Assembly (NCBI GenBank): GCA_002281855.1
Contig: NCHQ01000018.1
Location: forward strand, 1 to 64,000
From: Rhodospirillales bacterium 24-66-33
GTDB taxonomy: Bacteria; Pseudomonadota; Alphaproteobacteria; Reyranellales; Reyranellaceae
DNA length: 64,000 nucleotides
Direction: 5' to 3'
Made by a program: the position numbers and the translations under genes. The notes under the pieces were generated by a model, which saw nothing but the letters and a program-made list of their open reading frames with translations, ran no database searches and was not told the origin of the DNA. This document shows positions 55,487 to 64,000 of the stretch, one piece after another (within the stretch, counting starts at the first letter, position 1; every line of letters starts with the position of its first letter).

Positions 55487-57169
55487 TCAGTGCGACGGGG
55501 CCTCTTTGGCCGCCTGAGGCAAGGTCGTCTTGAGGCGCGTTTCGGCCAGTTCGCCGGCGGCTTCGAGGATCGGGTAGGCGACCGTCGTCAGGTGGCCGTT
55601 GATGCGCTTCAGGTCGCGGATCACGTCCATGTGGATCGAGCTGGTCTCGATCGACTCGGGACGTCCCTCGCGCAGGCGCGCATAGTGGCTGTCGGCGGCG
55701 CGGGCCTCGGCCTCGCGCATCGCGGTCTTCTCCGCGACCAGGCGGCGGGCCAGGGTGATGTCGCGGGTCGTGAAGACGTTCAGCGCCAGCCGCAGATTGT
55801 CGAGCACACGGGCGTGGAAGGCGCGCAGCTCCGCCGTGCCCTCGGCCGAGAAGGCGTAGCGGTTCTTGATCTTCTTGGCCGCCAGTTCCATCAGGTTCTT
55901 GTCGATGATGTCGCCGGCATGTTCGAGATTGGTGACGAAGGTCAGGATCTCGACGTAGCGCTTGCCGTCGTCTTCCCCCAGCTCCGTGCGCGAGGTCTGG
56001 ATCAGGTAGAGCTTGATCGCCTCGTAGAGGCTGTCGACGGCGTCGTCCGCCGCCTCGATCGACTTCATGGCGCGGGCGTCGTTCTTCTCGAACACGTCCA
56101 TCGTCTGGCGCAGCATGTCGGCGACCTTGTCACCGAGATTGAGCGTCTCGCGCAGGGCACAGCCCAGCGCCTCCGCCGGCGTGTCGAGCACGTTGGGATC
56201 GAGATTGCGCGGCTTGCCGGGGTCGTCGGTCTGCGGCCGGTCGGGCACCAGACGCCGGCACAGCGCGGCGATGGGATCGATCAACGGCAGGAAGGCGATG
56301 GCGGCCACCAGGCTGAAGGCGGTGTGGAAATTGACCAGCAGCCGCCCGGGCGCCGGATCGACCATCATCAGCCATTGGTGGAACTGGTCCAGGAACGGCA
56401 ACAGCGCGACGCCGACCGCCACGCGCGTGATGAGATTGCCGAGCGGCAGGCGTCGCGCCTCGGTGTCGGTCGCAGCCTGGTCGAAATAAGGGGCGACCGC
56501 GCCGCCGATATTGGCGCCGATCACCATCGCCATGCCGAGCTTGGGATCGATGATGCCGGTCGAGGCGAAGGACATGACCAGCAGCACGGTCGAGAGGCTG
56601 GAATGGATGAACCAGGTGGCAGCGGCCGCCACGAGGACGGCCATCACATACTCGTTCTGCAGCCCCGAGAGCACGGCCACGAAGGCCGGCGCGGAGCGCA
56701 GCGGCAGGGCGGCCGCCTCCAGCAGGTGCAGCGACAGCAGCATCAGGCCGAGGCCGATGGCGACGCGGCCGAGATGGCGGGCCCTGTCGGAGCTGTTCGA
56801 CAGGAAGGCGATGACGCCGCCCGCGATCATCAGGGGCGAGACCCAGCCGAGAGGGAAGGACAGGATCTGCGCCGTCAGCGTCGTACCGACATTGGCGCCC
56901 AGCATCACCGCGAGGCCGATCGACAGCGAGATCAGCCCGCGACCGGCGAAGGAGGCGAGCAGTAGGGCGGTCGCGGTGCTGGACTGAAGTACGCCCGTCA
57001 GCACGACGCCGCCGGCGAAGGCCGAGAAGCGGTTGCGCGAGCAGGCGCCGATGGCGCGGCGCAAGCTGGCGCCGAAGGCGCGCGTCAGGCCGGTGCGCAC
57101 CATGCGGACGCCCCACAGCAGCAGGCACACGCTGCCGAGAACGTTCAGGATGGTGTCGACGCCTTGCAT
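55487..57169 (-). CDS. Na+/Pi cotransporter family protein with PhoU-like domain
   Basis: A 560-residue protein. The N-terminal ~310 residues are a Na/Pi (NptA/PNaS) transporter with two inverted repeats; the repeat signatures are LQSSTATALLLAS (61-73) and IHSSLSTVLLVMS. Eight or so hydrophobic helices are visible. The C-terminal ~220 residues are a PhoU-like helical domain (LGDKVADMLRQTMDVFEKND, LEHAGDIIDKNLMELAAKK). It probably exports or imports phosphate with Na+. It lies just upstream of the phosphonate operon and has a PHO-box-like site before it. Confidence 0.85.
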   Translation of the reverse strand: MQGVDTILNVLGSVCLLLWGVRMVRTGLTRAFGASLRRAIGACSRNRFSAFAGGVVLTGVLQSSTATALLLASFAGRGLISLSIGLAVMLGANVGTTLTAQILSFPLGWVSPLMIAGGVIAFLSNSSDRARHLGRVAIGLGLMLLSLHLLEAAALPLRSAPAFVAVLSGLQNEYVMAVLVAAAATWFIHSSLSTVLLVMSFASTGIIDPKLGMAMVIGANIGGAVAPYFDQAATDTEARRLPLGNLITRVAVGVALLPFLDQFHQWLMMVDPAPGRLLVNFHTAFSLVAAIAFLPLIDPIAALCRRLVPDRPQTDDPGKPRNLDPNVLDTPAEALGCALRETLNLGDKVADMLRQTMDVFEKNDARAMKSIEAADDAVDSLYEAIKLYLIQTSRTELGEDDGKRYVEILTFVTNLEHAGDIIDKNLMELAAKKIKNRYAFSAEGTAELRAFHARVLDNLRLALNVFTTRDITLARRLVAEKTAMREAEARAADSHYARLREGRPESIETSSIHMDVIRDLKRINGHLTTVAYPILEAAGELAETRLKTTLPQAAKEAPSH

Positions 57170-57202
57170 GATTGCGGAATCCTACGCCTCGTCGTTCGAC
57201 GA

Positions 57203-57220
57203 TGAAAGTTTTTTGACAAT
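57203..57220 (-). promoter_or_regulatory. PHO-box-like site before the Na/Pi cotransporter gene
   Basis: On the minus strand TTGTCAA-AAAA-CTTTCAT has two 7-bp half sites separated by four A's. It matches 11 of 14 half-site positions of the PhoB consensus CTGTCAT-N4-CTGTCAT. It lies about 34 nt before the start codon. A perfect TCGTCG/CGACGA palindrome (57190-57203) adjoins it. No tight -10 box can be named. Confidence 0.5.
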
Positions 57221-57238
57221 TTTGTTACGATGCCTCCT

Positions 57239-58105
57239 TCAGGAGGCGAGCCGCGTCGCTTCGTCCATGAAGGCTCGAACGAGCGCAACGCGCCGACGCT
57301 CCTGCAGGCACACGGCATATTCGGCGACCGCGAGATCCCGGTCGGTGATGGTGATGCGGCGGAAGCGGCGATCCTCACCGAGCTCGCTCGCGAACACCGC
57401 GCCGATTCCGAAACCGGCCGCGACCGCCTCGCGCACGCCTTCGCGGGTCTGCACCTCGACGATCGACGCCGGCCTGATATCGGCGGCCGCCATGGCCTGT
57501 TCAAGCACTTCGCGGGTGATGGAGCCGCGTTCGCGCAGCACCAGCTCCTGGCTGGCCAGCGCCGAGAGGGGCGTGCGGCCGCGTCTGGCGAGGGCATGGC
57601 CGGTGGGTGCGAACAGGACCAGCCGGTCGGTCCGCAACCGAACGGCGTGCAGGCGCGGGTCGGACAGGCTCTTGGCCATCACCGCGACGTCGGCCTCGTG
57701 ACGCAGCAGGCGTTCGAGGACGACCGCGGAATTGTCGATCGAGAGCGCGAAGGTGAGGCCCCCGGCGCGTTCACGCAGCGCGGCCATGATCGGCACGACA
57801 TGATGCGCAGAATCGGCGGCAATGCGGAGGTGGCCCCGGGTCAGGGCCTGCTCACCCAACAGCAGGGCTTGCGCCTCGTCCTGGAGCGCGAACAGACGCG
57901 TCGTGACGCCGTGGAGCTGCCGGCCCGTTTCGGTAGGCGTGACGCTGCGGCCGCGGCGGTCGAACAGGTGCACGCCATAGGCTTTCTCCAGTGCCGTCAC
58001 CTGGCCGGAGAGATTGGGCTGGCTGAGTCCCGAGGCGCGGGCGGCGGCCGAGAAGGAGCCGGCCTCGGCCACGAGGTGGAAGGCGCGGAGCTGGGTGGGC
58101 GTCAT
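57239..58105 (-). CDS. LysR-family regulator of the phn operon
   Basis: A 288-residue LysR-type regulator. The N-terminal winged helix is seen in LRAFHLVAEAGSFSAAARASGLSQPNLSGQV, followed by LEKAYGVHLFDRRGR. The substrate-binding domain (about 90-280) follows. ATG 58105 (MTPTQLRAF) is preferred; longer in-frame starts upstream lie in the promoter region. It is divergent from phnW with 73 nt between, so it is very likely the 2-aminoethylphosphonate-responsive activator of phnWAY. Confidence 0.85.
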   Translation of the reverse strand: MTPTQLRAFHLVAEAGSFSAAARASGLSQPNLSGQVTALEKAYGVHLFDRRGRSVTPTETGRQLHGVTTRLFALQDEAQALLLGEQALTRGHLRIAADSAHHVVPIMAALRERAGGLTFALSIDNSAVVLERLLRHEADVAVMAKSLSDPRLHAVRLRTDRLVLFAPTGHALARRGRTPLSALASQELVLRERGSITREVLEQAMAAADIRPASIVEVQTREGVREAVAAGFGIGAVFASELGEDRRFRRITITDRDLAVAEYAVCLQERRRVALVRAFMDEATRLAS

Positions 58106-58118
58106 ATATGGGAAACCG

Positions 58119-58140
58119 ATAGTTAACATATGAATTATAT
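58119..58140. promoter_or_regulatory. Possible LysR operator between lysR and phnW
   Basis: An AT-rich 22-bp partial dyad, ATA-N16-TAT, is centred on CATATG (58127-58132) within the 73-nt divergent intergenic region. LysR-type regulators bind such interrupted dyads. The rest of the region shows no clear -35/-10 pair. Confidence 0.35.
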
Positions 58141-58178
58141 ACTGGACGGATAGAAACAGCGAGACGATCATCCGCGCC

Positions 58179-59330
58179 ATGACCACCAAGCCTGCTGCCT
58201 CCGAAACCGGCGATCCGCTGCTGCTGACGCCCGGCCCGCTCACCACCTCGGCCAGCGTGAAGCAGGCCATGGTCCACGACTGGGGCTCGCGCGATCAGGG
58301 CTTCATCGCCATCAACAAGATGGTGCTGGAGAAGATCGTCGAGCTAGCCGGCGCACAGGGCACGCACGTCACCGTGCCGGTCCAGGGTTCCGGCACTTTC
58401 GCCGTCGAGGCGATGATCACCAGCTTCGTGCCGAAGTCGGGCAAGCTCCTCGTCGTCATCAATGGGGCCTATGGCCAGCGGGCGAAGAAGATCGCCGAGA
58501 TCGCGGGCCGCGCGGTCGCGACCTACGAGACGCCGGAGGACACGCCTCCCGATCTCGCCCGGCTCGAGAAGATGCTGGCCGACGACAAGGCCATTACTCA
58601 CGTCTTCGCCGTCCATTGCGAGACCACGTCGGGCATCCTCAATCCGATCGCAGAGATCGCCTCGCTGGTGAAGAAGCAGGGCCGCCGCCTGCTGGTCGAT
58701 TCGATGTCGGCCTTCGGCGCGATCGAAATCGACGCGCGCAACGTCTACTACGACGCGCTGGCGGCCTCCTCGAACAAGTGCCTCGAAGGCGTGCCCGGCC
58801 TCGGCTTCGTCGTCTGCCGCAACAGCGCCCTCGCCGACTGCAAGGGCAACGCGACCACGCTGGTGCTCGACCTGGTCGACCAGGCCGAGGGCTTCGCCAA
58901 GACCGGCCAGTACCGTTTTACGCCGCCGATCCACGTGATCGTCGCGCTGGGCAAGGCGATCGAGGAGCATGCCGAAGAAGGCGGCGTGGCGGGGCGCGGC
59001 AAGCGCTACCGCGAGAATGCCAAGGTGCTGATCGACGGCATGCGAGCGATGGGCTTCCAGACGCTGCTGCCGAACGACCTGCAGGCGCCGATCATCGTCA
59101 CCTTCCACATGCCCACCGATCCGAAGTTCGTCTTCCAGAACTTCTATGACGGGCTCAAGGACCGCGGCTACGTGATCTATCCGGGCAAGCTCACCGTGGC
59201 GGATTCGTTCCGCATGGGCTGCATCGGCCGGCTCTATCTCGACCACATGCGCGGCGCCCTGGCGGCGGTCCGCGAGGTGCTGGACGAGATGCGGGTCACC
59301 AACGGCGGCCCGGCACTGGCCGCAGAGTAG
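58179..59330 (+). CDS. phnW: 2-aminoethylphosphonate:pyruvate aminotransferase
   Basis: A 383-residue class-V aminotransferase converting 2-aminoethylphosphonate plus pyruvate to phosphonoacetaldehyde plus alanine. LLTPGPLTTSASVKQAM (15-31), VQGSGTFAVEAMI and CETTSGILNPI are typical; the PLP lysine is Lys200 in SSNKCLEGVPG, with the preceding LVDSMSAFG Asp174. It is first in phnW-phnA-phnY and is divergent from the LysR gene. Serine-glyoxylate-type enzymes look similar, but the neighbours make PhnW the best reading. Confidence 0.93.
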   Translation: MTTKPAASETGDPLLLTPGPLTTSASVKQAMVHDWGSRDQGFIAINKMVLEKIVELAGAQGTHVTVPVQGSGTFAVEAMITSFVPKSGKLLVVINGAYGQRAKKIAEIAGRAVATYETPEDTPPDLARLEKMLADDKAITHVFAVHCETTSGILNPIAEIASLVKKQGRRLLVDSMSAFGAIEIDARNVYYDALAASSNKCLEGVPGLGFVVCRNSALADCKGNATTLVLDLVDQAEGFAKTGQYRFTPPIHVIVALGKAIEEHAEEGGVAGRGKRYRENAKVLIDGMRAMGFQTLLPNDLQAPIIVTFHMPTDPKFVFQNFYDGLKDRGYVIYPGKLTVADSFRMGCIGRLYLDHMRGALAAVREVLDEMRVTNGGPALAAE

Positions 59331-59341
59331 GGGAACAGGAC

Positions 59342-60598
59342 ATGGCACCCGACAGCATCAACGTCAGCGGCGGCGAGATTTCCGTCAACGGTCGCAGCTA
59401 CCGCCTGCCCAAGCAGCCCGTCGTCGTGGTCTGCGTCGACGGCTCGGAGCCCGGCTATATCGAGCGCGCCGTCGAGGCGGGCCAGGCGCCGTGGTTTGCC
59501 AAGGTGCTGAAAGAGGGCACCAACCTGATCGGCGAGTGCGTGGTGCCGAGTTTCACCAACCCGAACAACCTGTCGATCGTCACCGGCCGTCCGCCGGCGG
59601 TCCACGGCATCTGCGGCAACTACTTCCTCGATCCCGACACGGGCAAGGAAGTGATGATGAACGATCCGAAGTTCCTGCGGGTCGAGACGCTGTTCCCGGC
59701 TTTCCAGCGCGCCGGCTGCCGCATCGCCGTCGTCACCGCCAAGGACAAATTGCGCGGCCTGCTCGGCAAGGGGCTCGAACTGGGTGCCGGCAAGGCTTGC
59801 TCTTTCTCGTCGGAGAAGTCTGACAAGGCGACGCTGGCCGACAATGGCATCGACCATGTGAACGAGCTGGTCGGCATGGCCGTGCCGGACGTCTACAGCG
59901 CCGGCCTCTCGGAGTTCGTGTTCGCCGCCGGCGTCAAGCTGATGGAGCGCGACCGGCCGGAGATCATGTATCTGTCGACCACCGACTACATCCAGCACAA
60001 GCACGCGCCCGGCACCCCGGTCGCGAACGCGTTCTACGCGATGATGGACGGATATCTGTCCAAGTTGGACGCCATGGGTTGCACCATCGTCGTCACCGCC
60101 GACCATGGCATGAACGCCAAGTTCGGTAGCGACGGCCAGCCCGACGTGATCTATCTGCAGGACGTGTTCGACGGCTGGGTGGGCAAGGACAAGGCCCGCG
60201 TCATCCTGCCGATTACCGATCCCTATGTCGTGCATCACGGCGCGCTGGGTTCCTTCGCCGTCGTCTATTGCGACAACCCGCAGGAGTGGGCGGCCAAGCT
60301 AAAGGCCATCCCGGGCATCGAAGCGGCGCTCACCAAGGAAGAGGCGGCGGCCAGGTTCGAGCTGCCGGCCGATCGCCTGGGCGACCTCATCGTTGTTTCG
60401 ACCCAGCACAAGGTGCTGGGGACCTCGGCGTCGCGGCACGATCTCTCGGGCCTCACCGAGCCGCTGCGCAGCCATGGCGGGGTCTCCGAGCAGCGCGTCC
60501 CGCTGCTCTGCAACCGCAAGCTCGCGAACGCCGATACGGGTGCGCATCGCTGGCGCAACTTCGACGCCTTCGACCTCGCCCTCAACCTCGTCGCCTGA
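59342..60598 (+). CDS. phnA: Phosphonoacetate hydrolase
   Basis: A 418-residue enzyme of the alkaline-phosphatase superfamily cleaving the C-P bond of phosphonoacetate to acetate and phosphate. The metal ligands start at VDGSEPGY (Asp33); the nucleophile Thr72 is in SFTNPNNLS. Further ligands occur in STTDYIQHKH and VTADHGMN. The C-terminal SHGGVSEQRVP includes the last metal histidine. It lies between phnW and phnY; the trio is the known AEP-to-acetate route of rhizobia. Confidence 0.92.
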   Translation: MAPDSINVSGGEISVNGRSYRLPKQPVVVVCVDGSEPGYIERAVEAGQAPWFAKVLKEGTNLIGECVVPSFTNPNNLSIVTGRPPAVHGICGNYFLDPDTGKEVMMNDPKFLRVETLFPAFQRAGCRIAVVTAKDKLRGLLGKGLELGAGKACSFSSEKSDKATLADNGIDHVNELVGMAVPDVYSAGLSEFVFAAGVKLMERDRPEIMYLSTTDYIQHKHAPGTPVANAFYAMMDGYLSKLDAMGCTIVVTADHGMNAKFGSDGQPDVIYLQDVFDGWVGKDKARVILPITDPYVVHHGALGSFAVVYCDNPQEWAAKLKAIPGIEAALTKEEAAARFELPADRLGDLIVVSTQHKVLGTSASRHDLSGLTEPLRSHGGVSEQRVPLLCNRKLANADTGAHRWRNFDAFDLALNLVA

Positions 60599-60607
60599 GA
60601 GAATTCC

Positions 60608-62062
60608 ATGGACACCGTTACCCGCACAGGCTCCGACGTTCGCCACGAATATCTCCGCATCGCGGGCAAGAAGGTCGAGACCAAGGCGCGCCTCGAAGTG
60701 CATTTCCCCTGGGACAATCGCCTGGTCGGCACCGTGCCGCGCGCCACGCCCGAGCTGGTGGCCGAGGCCTTCCAGATCGCCCACGACTACAAGCCGAAGC
60801 TGACGCGCTATCAGCGCCAGCAGATCCTGCTCAAGACGGCGGACCTGCTGGTTTCGCGGAAGGAAGAGCTGTCGCGCCTGATCACCCTGGAGTCGGGTCT
60901 CTGCCTCAAGGATTCGCTCTACGAGGTCGGTCGCGCCTACGACGTCTTCACCTTCGCCGGCCAGCTCTGCATGCTGGACGACGGGCAGACCTTCTCCTGC
61001 GATCTCACCCCGCACGGCAAGTCGCGCAAGATATTCACCCTGCGCCAGCCGCTGAACGCGATCTCGGCGATCACGCCGTTCAACCATCCGCTCAACATGG
61101 TGGCGCACAAGCTGGCGCCGGCCTTCGCGACCAACAACTGCGTCGTGCTGAAGCCCACGGAGCTGACGCCGCTCACGGCTTTGTTCCTCGCCGACACGCT
61201 CTACGAGGCGGGACTGCCGCCGGAGATGCTGTCCGTCATCACCGGCAACCCGTCCGACATCGGCGACGCGATGATCGTCGATCCGCGTGCCGACCTCGTG
61301 ACCTTCACGGGCTCCGTCCGGGTCGGCAAGTACATCGCCGAGAAGGCCGGCTACAAGCGCATAGTGCTGGAGCTGGGCGGCAACGACCCGCTGATCGTCA
61401 TGGAGGATGCCGACCTCGACAAGGCAGCCGAGCTGGCCGTCGCGGGCGCCACCAAGAATTCCGGCCAGCGCTGCACTGCCGTGAAGCGCATCCTGGTCGT
61501 CGACAAGGTGGCCGATGCCTTCGTCGAGCGCGTGCTCGCCAAGGCGAAGAAGCTGAAGGCGGGAGATCCGCTCGATCCCGAGACCGATGTCGGCACCGTG
61601 ATCCACGAACGCGCCGCCACGCTGTTCCAGAACCGCGTGAGCGAAGCCGTCGCCAAGCACGGCGCGAAGCTGCTGCACGGTAACGACCGCCAGGGCGCGC
61701 TCTTCCCGCCGACCGTCGTCGATCATGTCGACCCGCAGGCCGAGCTGGTGCGCGAGGAGACGTTCGGTCCCGCGATCCCGATCATCCGCGTGAGGGACAT
61801 CGCCCACGCCATCCAGGTTTCCAACGGCACGGCCTATGGGCTGTCGTCGGGCGTCTGCACGGATCGCCTCGACTACATCACGAAGTTCGTCGACGAGTTG
61901 CAGGTCGGCACGGTCAACGTCTGGGAAGTGCCGGGCTATCGCATCGAGATGTCGCCGTTCGGGGGCATCAAGGATTCAGGCCTCGGCTACAAGGAAGGCG
62001 TGCTCGAGGCGATGAAGAGCTTCACCAACGTGAAGACCTGGTCGCTGCCCTGGCCGGGCTAG
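60608..62062 (+). CDS. phnY: Phosphonoacetaldehyde dehydrogenase
   Basis: A 484-residue NAD+-dependent aldehyde dehydrogenase oxidising phosphonoacetaldehyde to phosphonoacetate. The general-base Glu256 is in VLELGGNDP and the nucleophile Cys289 in NSGQRCTAVKR. The NAD site is TFTGSVRVG. The C-terminal SPFGGIKDSGLG motif is standard. The gene is 9 nt after phnA and ends 9 nt before the convergent DUF2950 gene. Together with PhnW and PhnA it completes the pathway. Confidence 0.92.
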   Translation: MDTVTRTGSDVRHEYLRIAGKKVETKARLEVHFPWDNRLVGTVPRATPELVAEAFQIAHDYKPKLTRYQRQQILLKTADLLVSRKEELSRLITLESGLCLKDSLYEVGRAYDVFTFAGQLCMLDDGQTFSCDLTPHGKSRKIFTLRQPLNAISAITPFNHPLNMVAHKLAPAFATNNCVVLKPTELTPLTALFLADTLYEAGLPPEMLSVITGNPSDIGDAMIVDPRADLVTFTGSVRVGKYIAEKAGYKRIVLELGGNDPLIVMEDADLDKAAELAVAGATKNSGQRCTAVKRILVVDKVADAFVERVLAKAKKLKAGDPLDPETDVGTVIHERAATLFQNRVSEAVAKHGAKLLHGNDRQGALFPPTVVDHVDPQAELVREETFGPAIPIIRVRDIAHAIQVSNGTAYGLSSGVCTDRLDYITKFVDELQVGTVNVWEVPGYRIEMSPFGGIKDSGLGYKEGVLEAMKSFTNVKTWSLPWPG

Positions 62063-62071
62063 CGACCGCCG

Positions 62072-63004
62072 TCACGGCGGGGTCGTGTCGGCCTTGTCCC
62101 AGTTCTTGTCCGGATTGTAGACGGTGATCGCGGCGGCTTTGGCCGCCGTGTCGGGGCCGAGGTCCTGTTCGTAGACGACGCCATCCTGGTTGACCATGAA
62201 GGTCATCACGCCGGTGTCGCCGTACCGGACCGGCCAGGCGAGGATGGCGAAGCCGCCGATCATGCGATTGTTCACCAGATACTCGTATGCGCCACCGGGA
62301 GCGTCCGGGCCCTGCGCGTAGAGCAGGCGGAAGCGGTAGCCATAGTAACCGTCCTCGGTGCCGCCCTGGCCGTGGGCCTGAGCCGTCGCGAGGGCAGGGC
62401 CGATCGGGCTCTCGGGCTCGCCGGGGGCAGTATCCCAGTAGAGTCCGTCCTTCCGGCCCGGCGAGCTGAGCAGCCGCCGCGCATAGACGGGGACGCCGAC
62501 TTTCATCGGGTCGAGGGCGGCATATTCGTGCTCGGCATCGACCAGCGCCAGCAGGCTCTGGATGACCGACAGCTCGTTGCGGCCGATCCGGCGCGCCGTG
62601 ATCTCCTGGCGGCCGGCCGTGGTGTCGAAGCGCCACTGGTCGCCGTCCTTGACGATGGGAATGGGGCCGGTCCAGCCGGTGGTGCCGGCCTCGATCGTGG
62701 CCTTGTTGCCGTCGATGACGACCTTGTGGCGGGCGTCCCAGGCTTCGAGAAATTTTTCGCGCAGCCGCTCCTCGTCCTCCGGGCGGCCCAGCACGACGTC
62801 GCGCCAATCGCTGCCGAGGATCGCGCCGACGGCCTTGCTGTCGTCGCGCCGGATCGCGTCGGTGAGTGCGTCGGCGGCGGCCTCGGGCGTCGCGAAGCCC
62901 TGGGGCTTCGCGGATTGAGCCTGGACGCCCGTCGCAAAGGCGGCCGCGAATCCGGCCGCCAGGACGAGGGCCAGAAACGCCTTCCGGAACATTGACGCGC
63001 TCAT
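62072..63004 (-). CDS. DUF2950 secreted protein
   Basis: A 310-residue DUF2950 protein. A Sec signal peptide is seen at the start (FRKAFLALVLAAGFAAAFA, cleavage near VQAQS). FATPEAAADALTDAIRRDD opens the domain; GTEDGYYGYRFRLLYAQGPDAPGG and GDTGVMTFMVNQDGVVYEQDLG are family blocks. It is probably periplasmic and of unknown role. Its start overlaps the DUF3300 stop by 4 nt (ATGA). The two families are commonly found together. Confidence 0.85.
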   Translation of the reverse strand: MSASMFRKAFLALVLAAGFAAAFATGVQAQSAKPQGFATPEAAADALTDAIRRDDSKAVGAILGSDWRDVVLGRPEDEERLREKFLEAWDARHKVVIDGNKATIEAGTTGWTGPIPIVKDGDQWRFDTTAGRQEITARRIGRNELSVIQSLLALVDAEHEYAALDPMKVGVPVYARRLLSSPGRKDGLYWDTAPGEPESPIGPALATAQAHGQGGTEDGYYGYRFRLLYAQGPDAPGGAYEYLVNNRMIGGFAILAWPVRYGDTGVMTFMVNQDGVVYEQDLGPDTAAKAAAITVYNPDKNWDKADTTPP

Positions 63005-64000
63005 TGCCGTCCTCCGCCGCGATTGCCACCGCCCGCACGGCCTCCACCGCCTCCAGCCCCGCCGCCTCCACCGCCGCGCGCGCCGCCGCCCCCGCCCGAC
63101 GGATGCGTGGCCGCCCGCGATTGCTGCGCGCGGCCGCGGGCGGCCTCGCGATTGACCTGCTGTCCGTTGTTGGTGCCGCGGATGGCGCCTCCGCCGCGCG
63201 GCGCGCCGGCATGATTCTGGAAGTTGGGATGCTGGCCGCCGGCAGCGCGATTGGTGACGTTGGGGCGCTGCGCCGGGCCGGGGCCGGCCGGGCGGTTCGG
63301 CGGGTTCGGGCGGGCATTGGCCTGCGGCCTTGGCTGGTTTTCGAGGCGGCCGCGGAACTCCTGGCGCTGGTCGGCGCCGGGCCGCGTCTGATTGAAGCGC
63401 TGGCGCGTCGCAGGGTCGCGATAGGCCACGCCCTTGCGGTGGATCGGTTCGTGCTGCCAGCGGCCGTTGTTGATGTTGTTGACGTTGTAGTTGCGGTCGA
63501 TGTTGACGGCGCGATTGACGTTCACGTTGACGTAGCTGTTGCCGCGTCCCCAGTTCCAGCCGCCGAAGATCGCGCCGGCCGCCGCGATGCCCACGCCGAA
63601 CATCAGGCCGCGCAGCAGCGCGGAGCCATAGCCGTAGCCGGGCGGCGGCGGATAGTAGGTCGGCGGATAGGCTGGATAGGGCCAGGTGCCGTAGACCGTG
63701 TTGGGATTGTAGGCCGGGACGTAGATCACCTCCGGATTGGCCGGGGCGATGACGATCGTGCGGTCGGTACCCGAGCCCTGCGATGAAACCGTCTGTTCCT
63801 TGCTGCTCTGGAGATTGCCGGCATCGGCGGCCCTGGCGCGCAGGCGCTGGATGGAATTGGCCACGTCCTGTTCCTGGGCAATCATCGCGTCACCCACTTT
63901 CTGCATCCAGTCGAGATGGTCGCTGAGCTGGGCGAGAACCTGGGGGAAGGCGACCAGCGACTTGACGCTGACGTCCCAGCTCTTGTCCTTGACGGCCGCG
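63001..64000 (-). CDS. DUF3300 protein, 5' part outside the window
   Basis: The 3' part (333 codons in frame) of a DUF3300 protein. AVKDKSWDVSVKSLVAFPQ opens the visible piece and DWMQKVGDAMIAQEQDV, NPEVIYVPAYNPNTVYG follow, which is the family core. A hydrophobic Gly/Ala-rich segment (LLRGLMFGVGIAAAGAIFGG) comes next. The C-terminal ~130 residues are an Arg/Asn/Gly-rich disordered tail. The start lies beyond base 64000. No ATG-initiated product within the window is meant. Function unknown, probably secreted. Confidence 0.85.
   Translation of the reverse strand, partial: AAVKDKSWDVSVKSLVAFPQVLAQLSDHLDWMQKVGDAMIAQEQDVANSIQRLRARAADAGNLQSSKEQTVSSQGSGTDRTIVIAPANPEVIYVPAYNPNTVYGTWPYPAYPPTYYPPPPGYGYGSALLRGLMFGVGIAAAGAIFGGWNWGRGNSYVNVNVNRAVNIDRNYNVNNINNGRWQHEPIHRKGVAYRDPATRQRFNQTRPGADQRQEFRGRLENQPRPQANARPNPPNRPAGPGPAQRPNVTNRAAGGQHPNFQNHAGAPRGGGAIRGTNNGQQVNREAARGRAQQSRAATHPSGGGGGARGGGGGGAGGGGGRAGGGNRGGGRQ

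Noticed and set aside
63001..63240. Gly/Arg-rich 3' end of DUF3300 as a repeat array
   Set aside because: The repeats are codon-level low complexity in a disordered tail; no conserved unit length.

Overview
The window is one contiguous stretch of a GC-rich alphaproteobacterial chromosome. Evidence for the class: a TrcR/DUF1013 cell-cycle regulator, the divergent pdxH / fabI-aroC arrangement, gyrA next to coaD, and Rhizobiales/Rhodospirillales-like transport and phosphonate operons. The genus cannot be fixed from sequence reading alone. A Reyranella-like lineage is only a guess. Genes are tightly packed, often with 1-8 nt start/stop overlaps. No gene-free stretch exceeds 300 bases. I saw no insertion sequence, prophage, integrase or CRISPR array.

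Layout. 1-7.6 kb: the end of an OmpA-family gene, trcR, a quinone oxidoreductase, and a six-gene metY-led metabolic operon. 7.6-12.1 kb: a REP-like inverted pair, then (minus strand) sppA, a small membrane protein, aroC and fabI. 12.1-17.5 kb: pdxH, a CDF metal transporter, an APH-kinase/ATPase fusion, an Ntn-hydrolase-like protein behind a TetR-type palindrome, and an unknown membrane-anchored protein. 17.5-28.6 kb: uvrA, an MFS transporter, ssb, a saccharopine dehydrogenase-like/DUF4166 protein, a DCC protein, a HAD hydrolase, gyrA and coaD.

28.7-41.3 kb is the most distinctive part. tRNA-Lys(UUU), with its own sigma-70 promoter, lies 28 nt ahead of a ten-gene same-strand cluster. The cluster holds a Wzm/Wzt ABC exporter, a GT21-like glycosyltransferase, a STAS protein, a Wza-like outer-membrane lipoprotein, a DevBCA-like exporter (HlyD adaptor, FtsX-type permease, ATPase) and two tandem CslA/cellulose-synthase-like GT2 enzymes. 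It converges on a minus-strand group with manC (GDP-mannose supply) and an amidinotransferase. I read it as a surface polysaccharide or glycolipid locus with two ABC exporters, possibly making a mannan-type glycan. That function is inference.

41.3-55.4 kb: a KstD-like flavoprotein and a cyclic-nucleotide-gated K+ channel (minus strand), then a seven-gene operon of hydantoinase A/B, a complete TRAP transporter, a glutamine-synthetase-like ligase and a dimethylglycine/sarcosine dehydrogenase-like FAD-GcvT protein. This suggests uptake and breakdown of an N-methylated hydantoin, amide or amino acid, with the C1 unit passed to folate. A small Cys-rich secreted protein follows.

55.5-64 kb: a Na+/Pi cotransporter with a PHO-box-like site upstream, then a LysR regulator divergent from phnW-phnA-phnY (2-aminoethylphosphonate to acetate plus phosphate), and finally a DUF2950/DUF3300 pair, the latter cut by the window edge.
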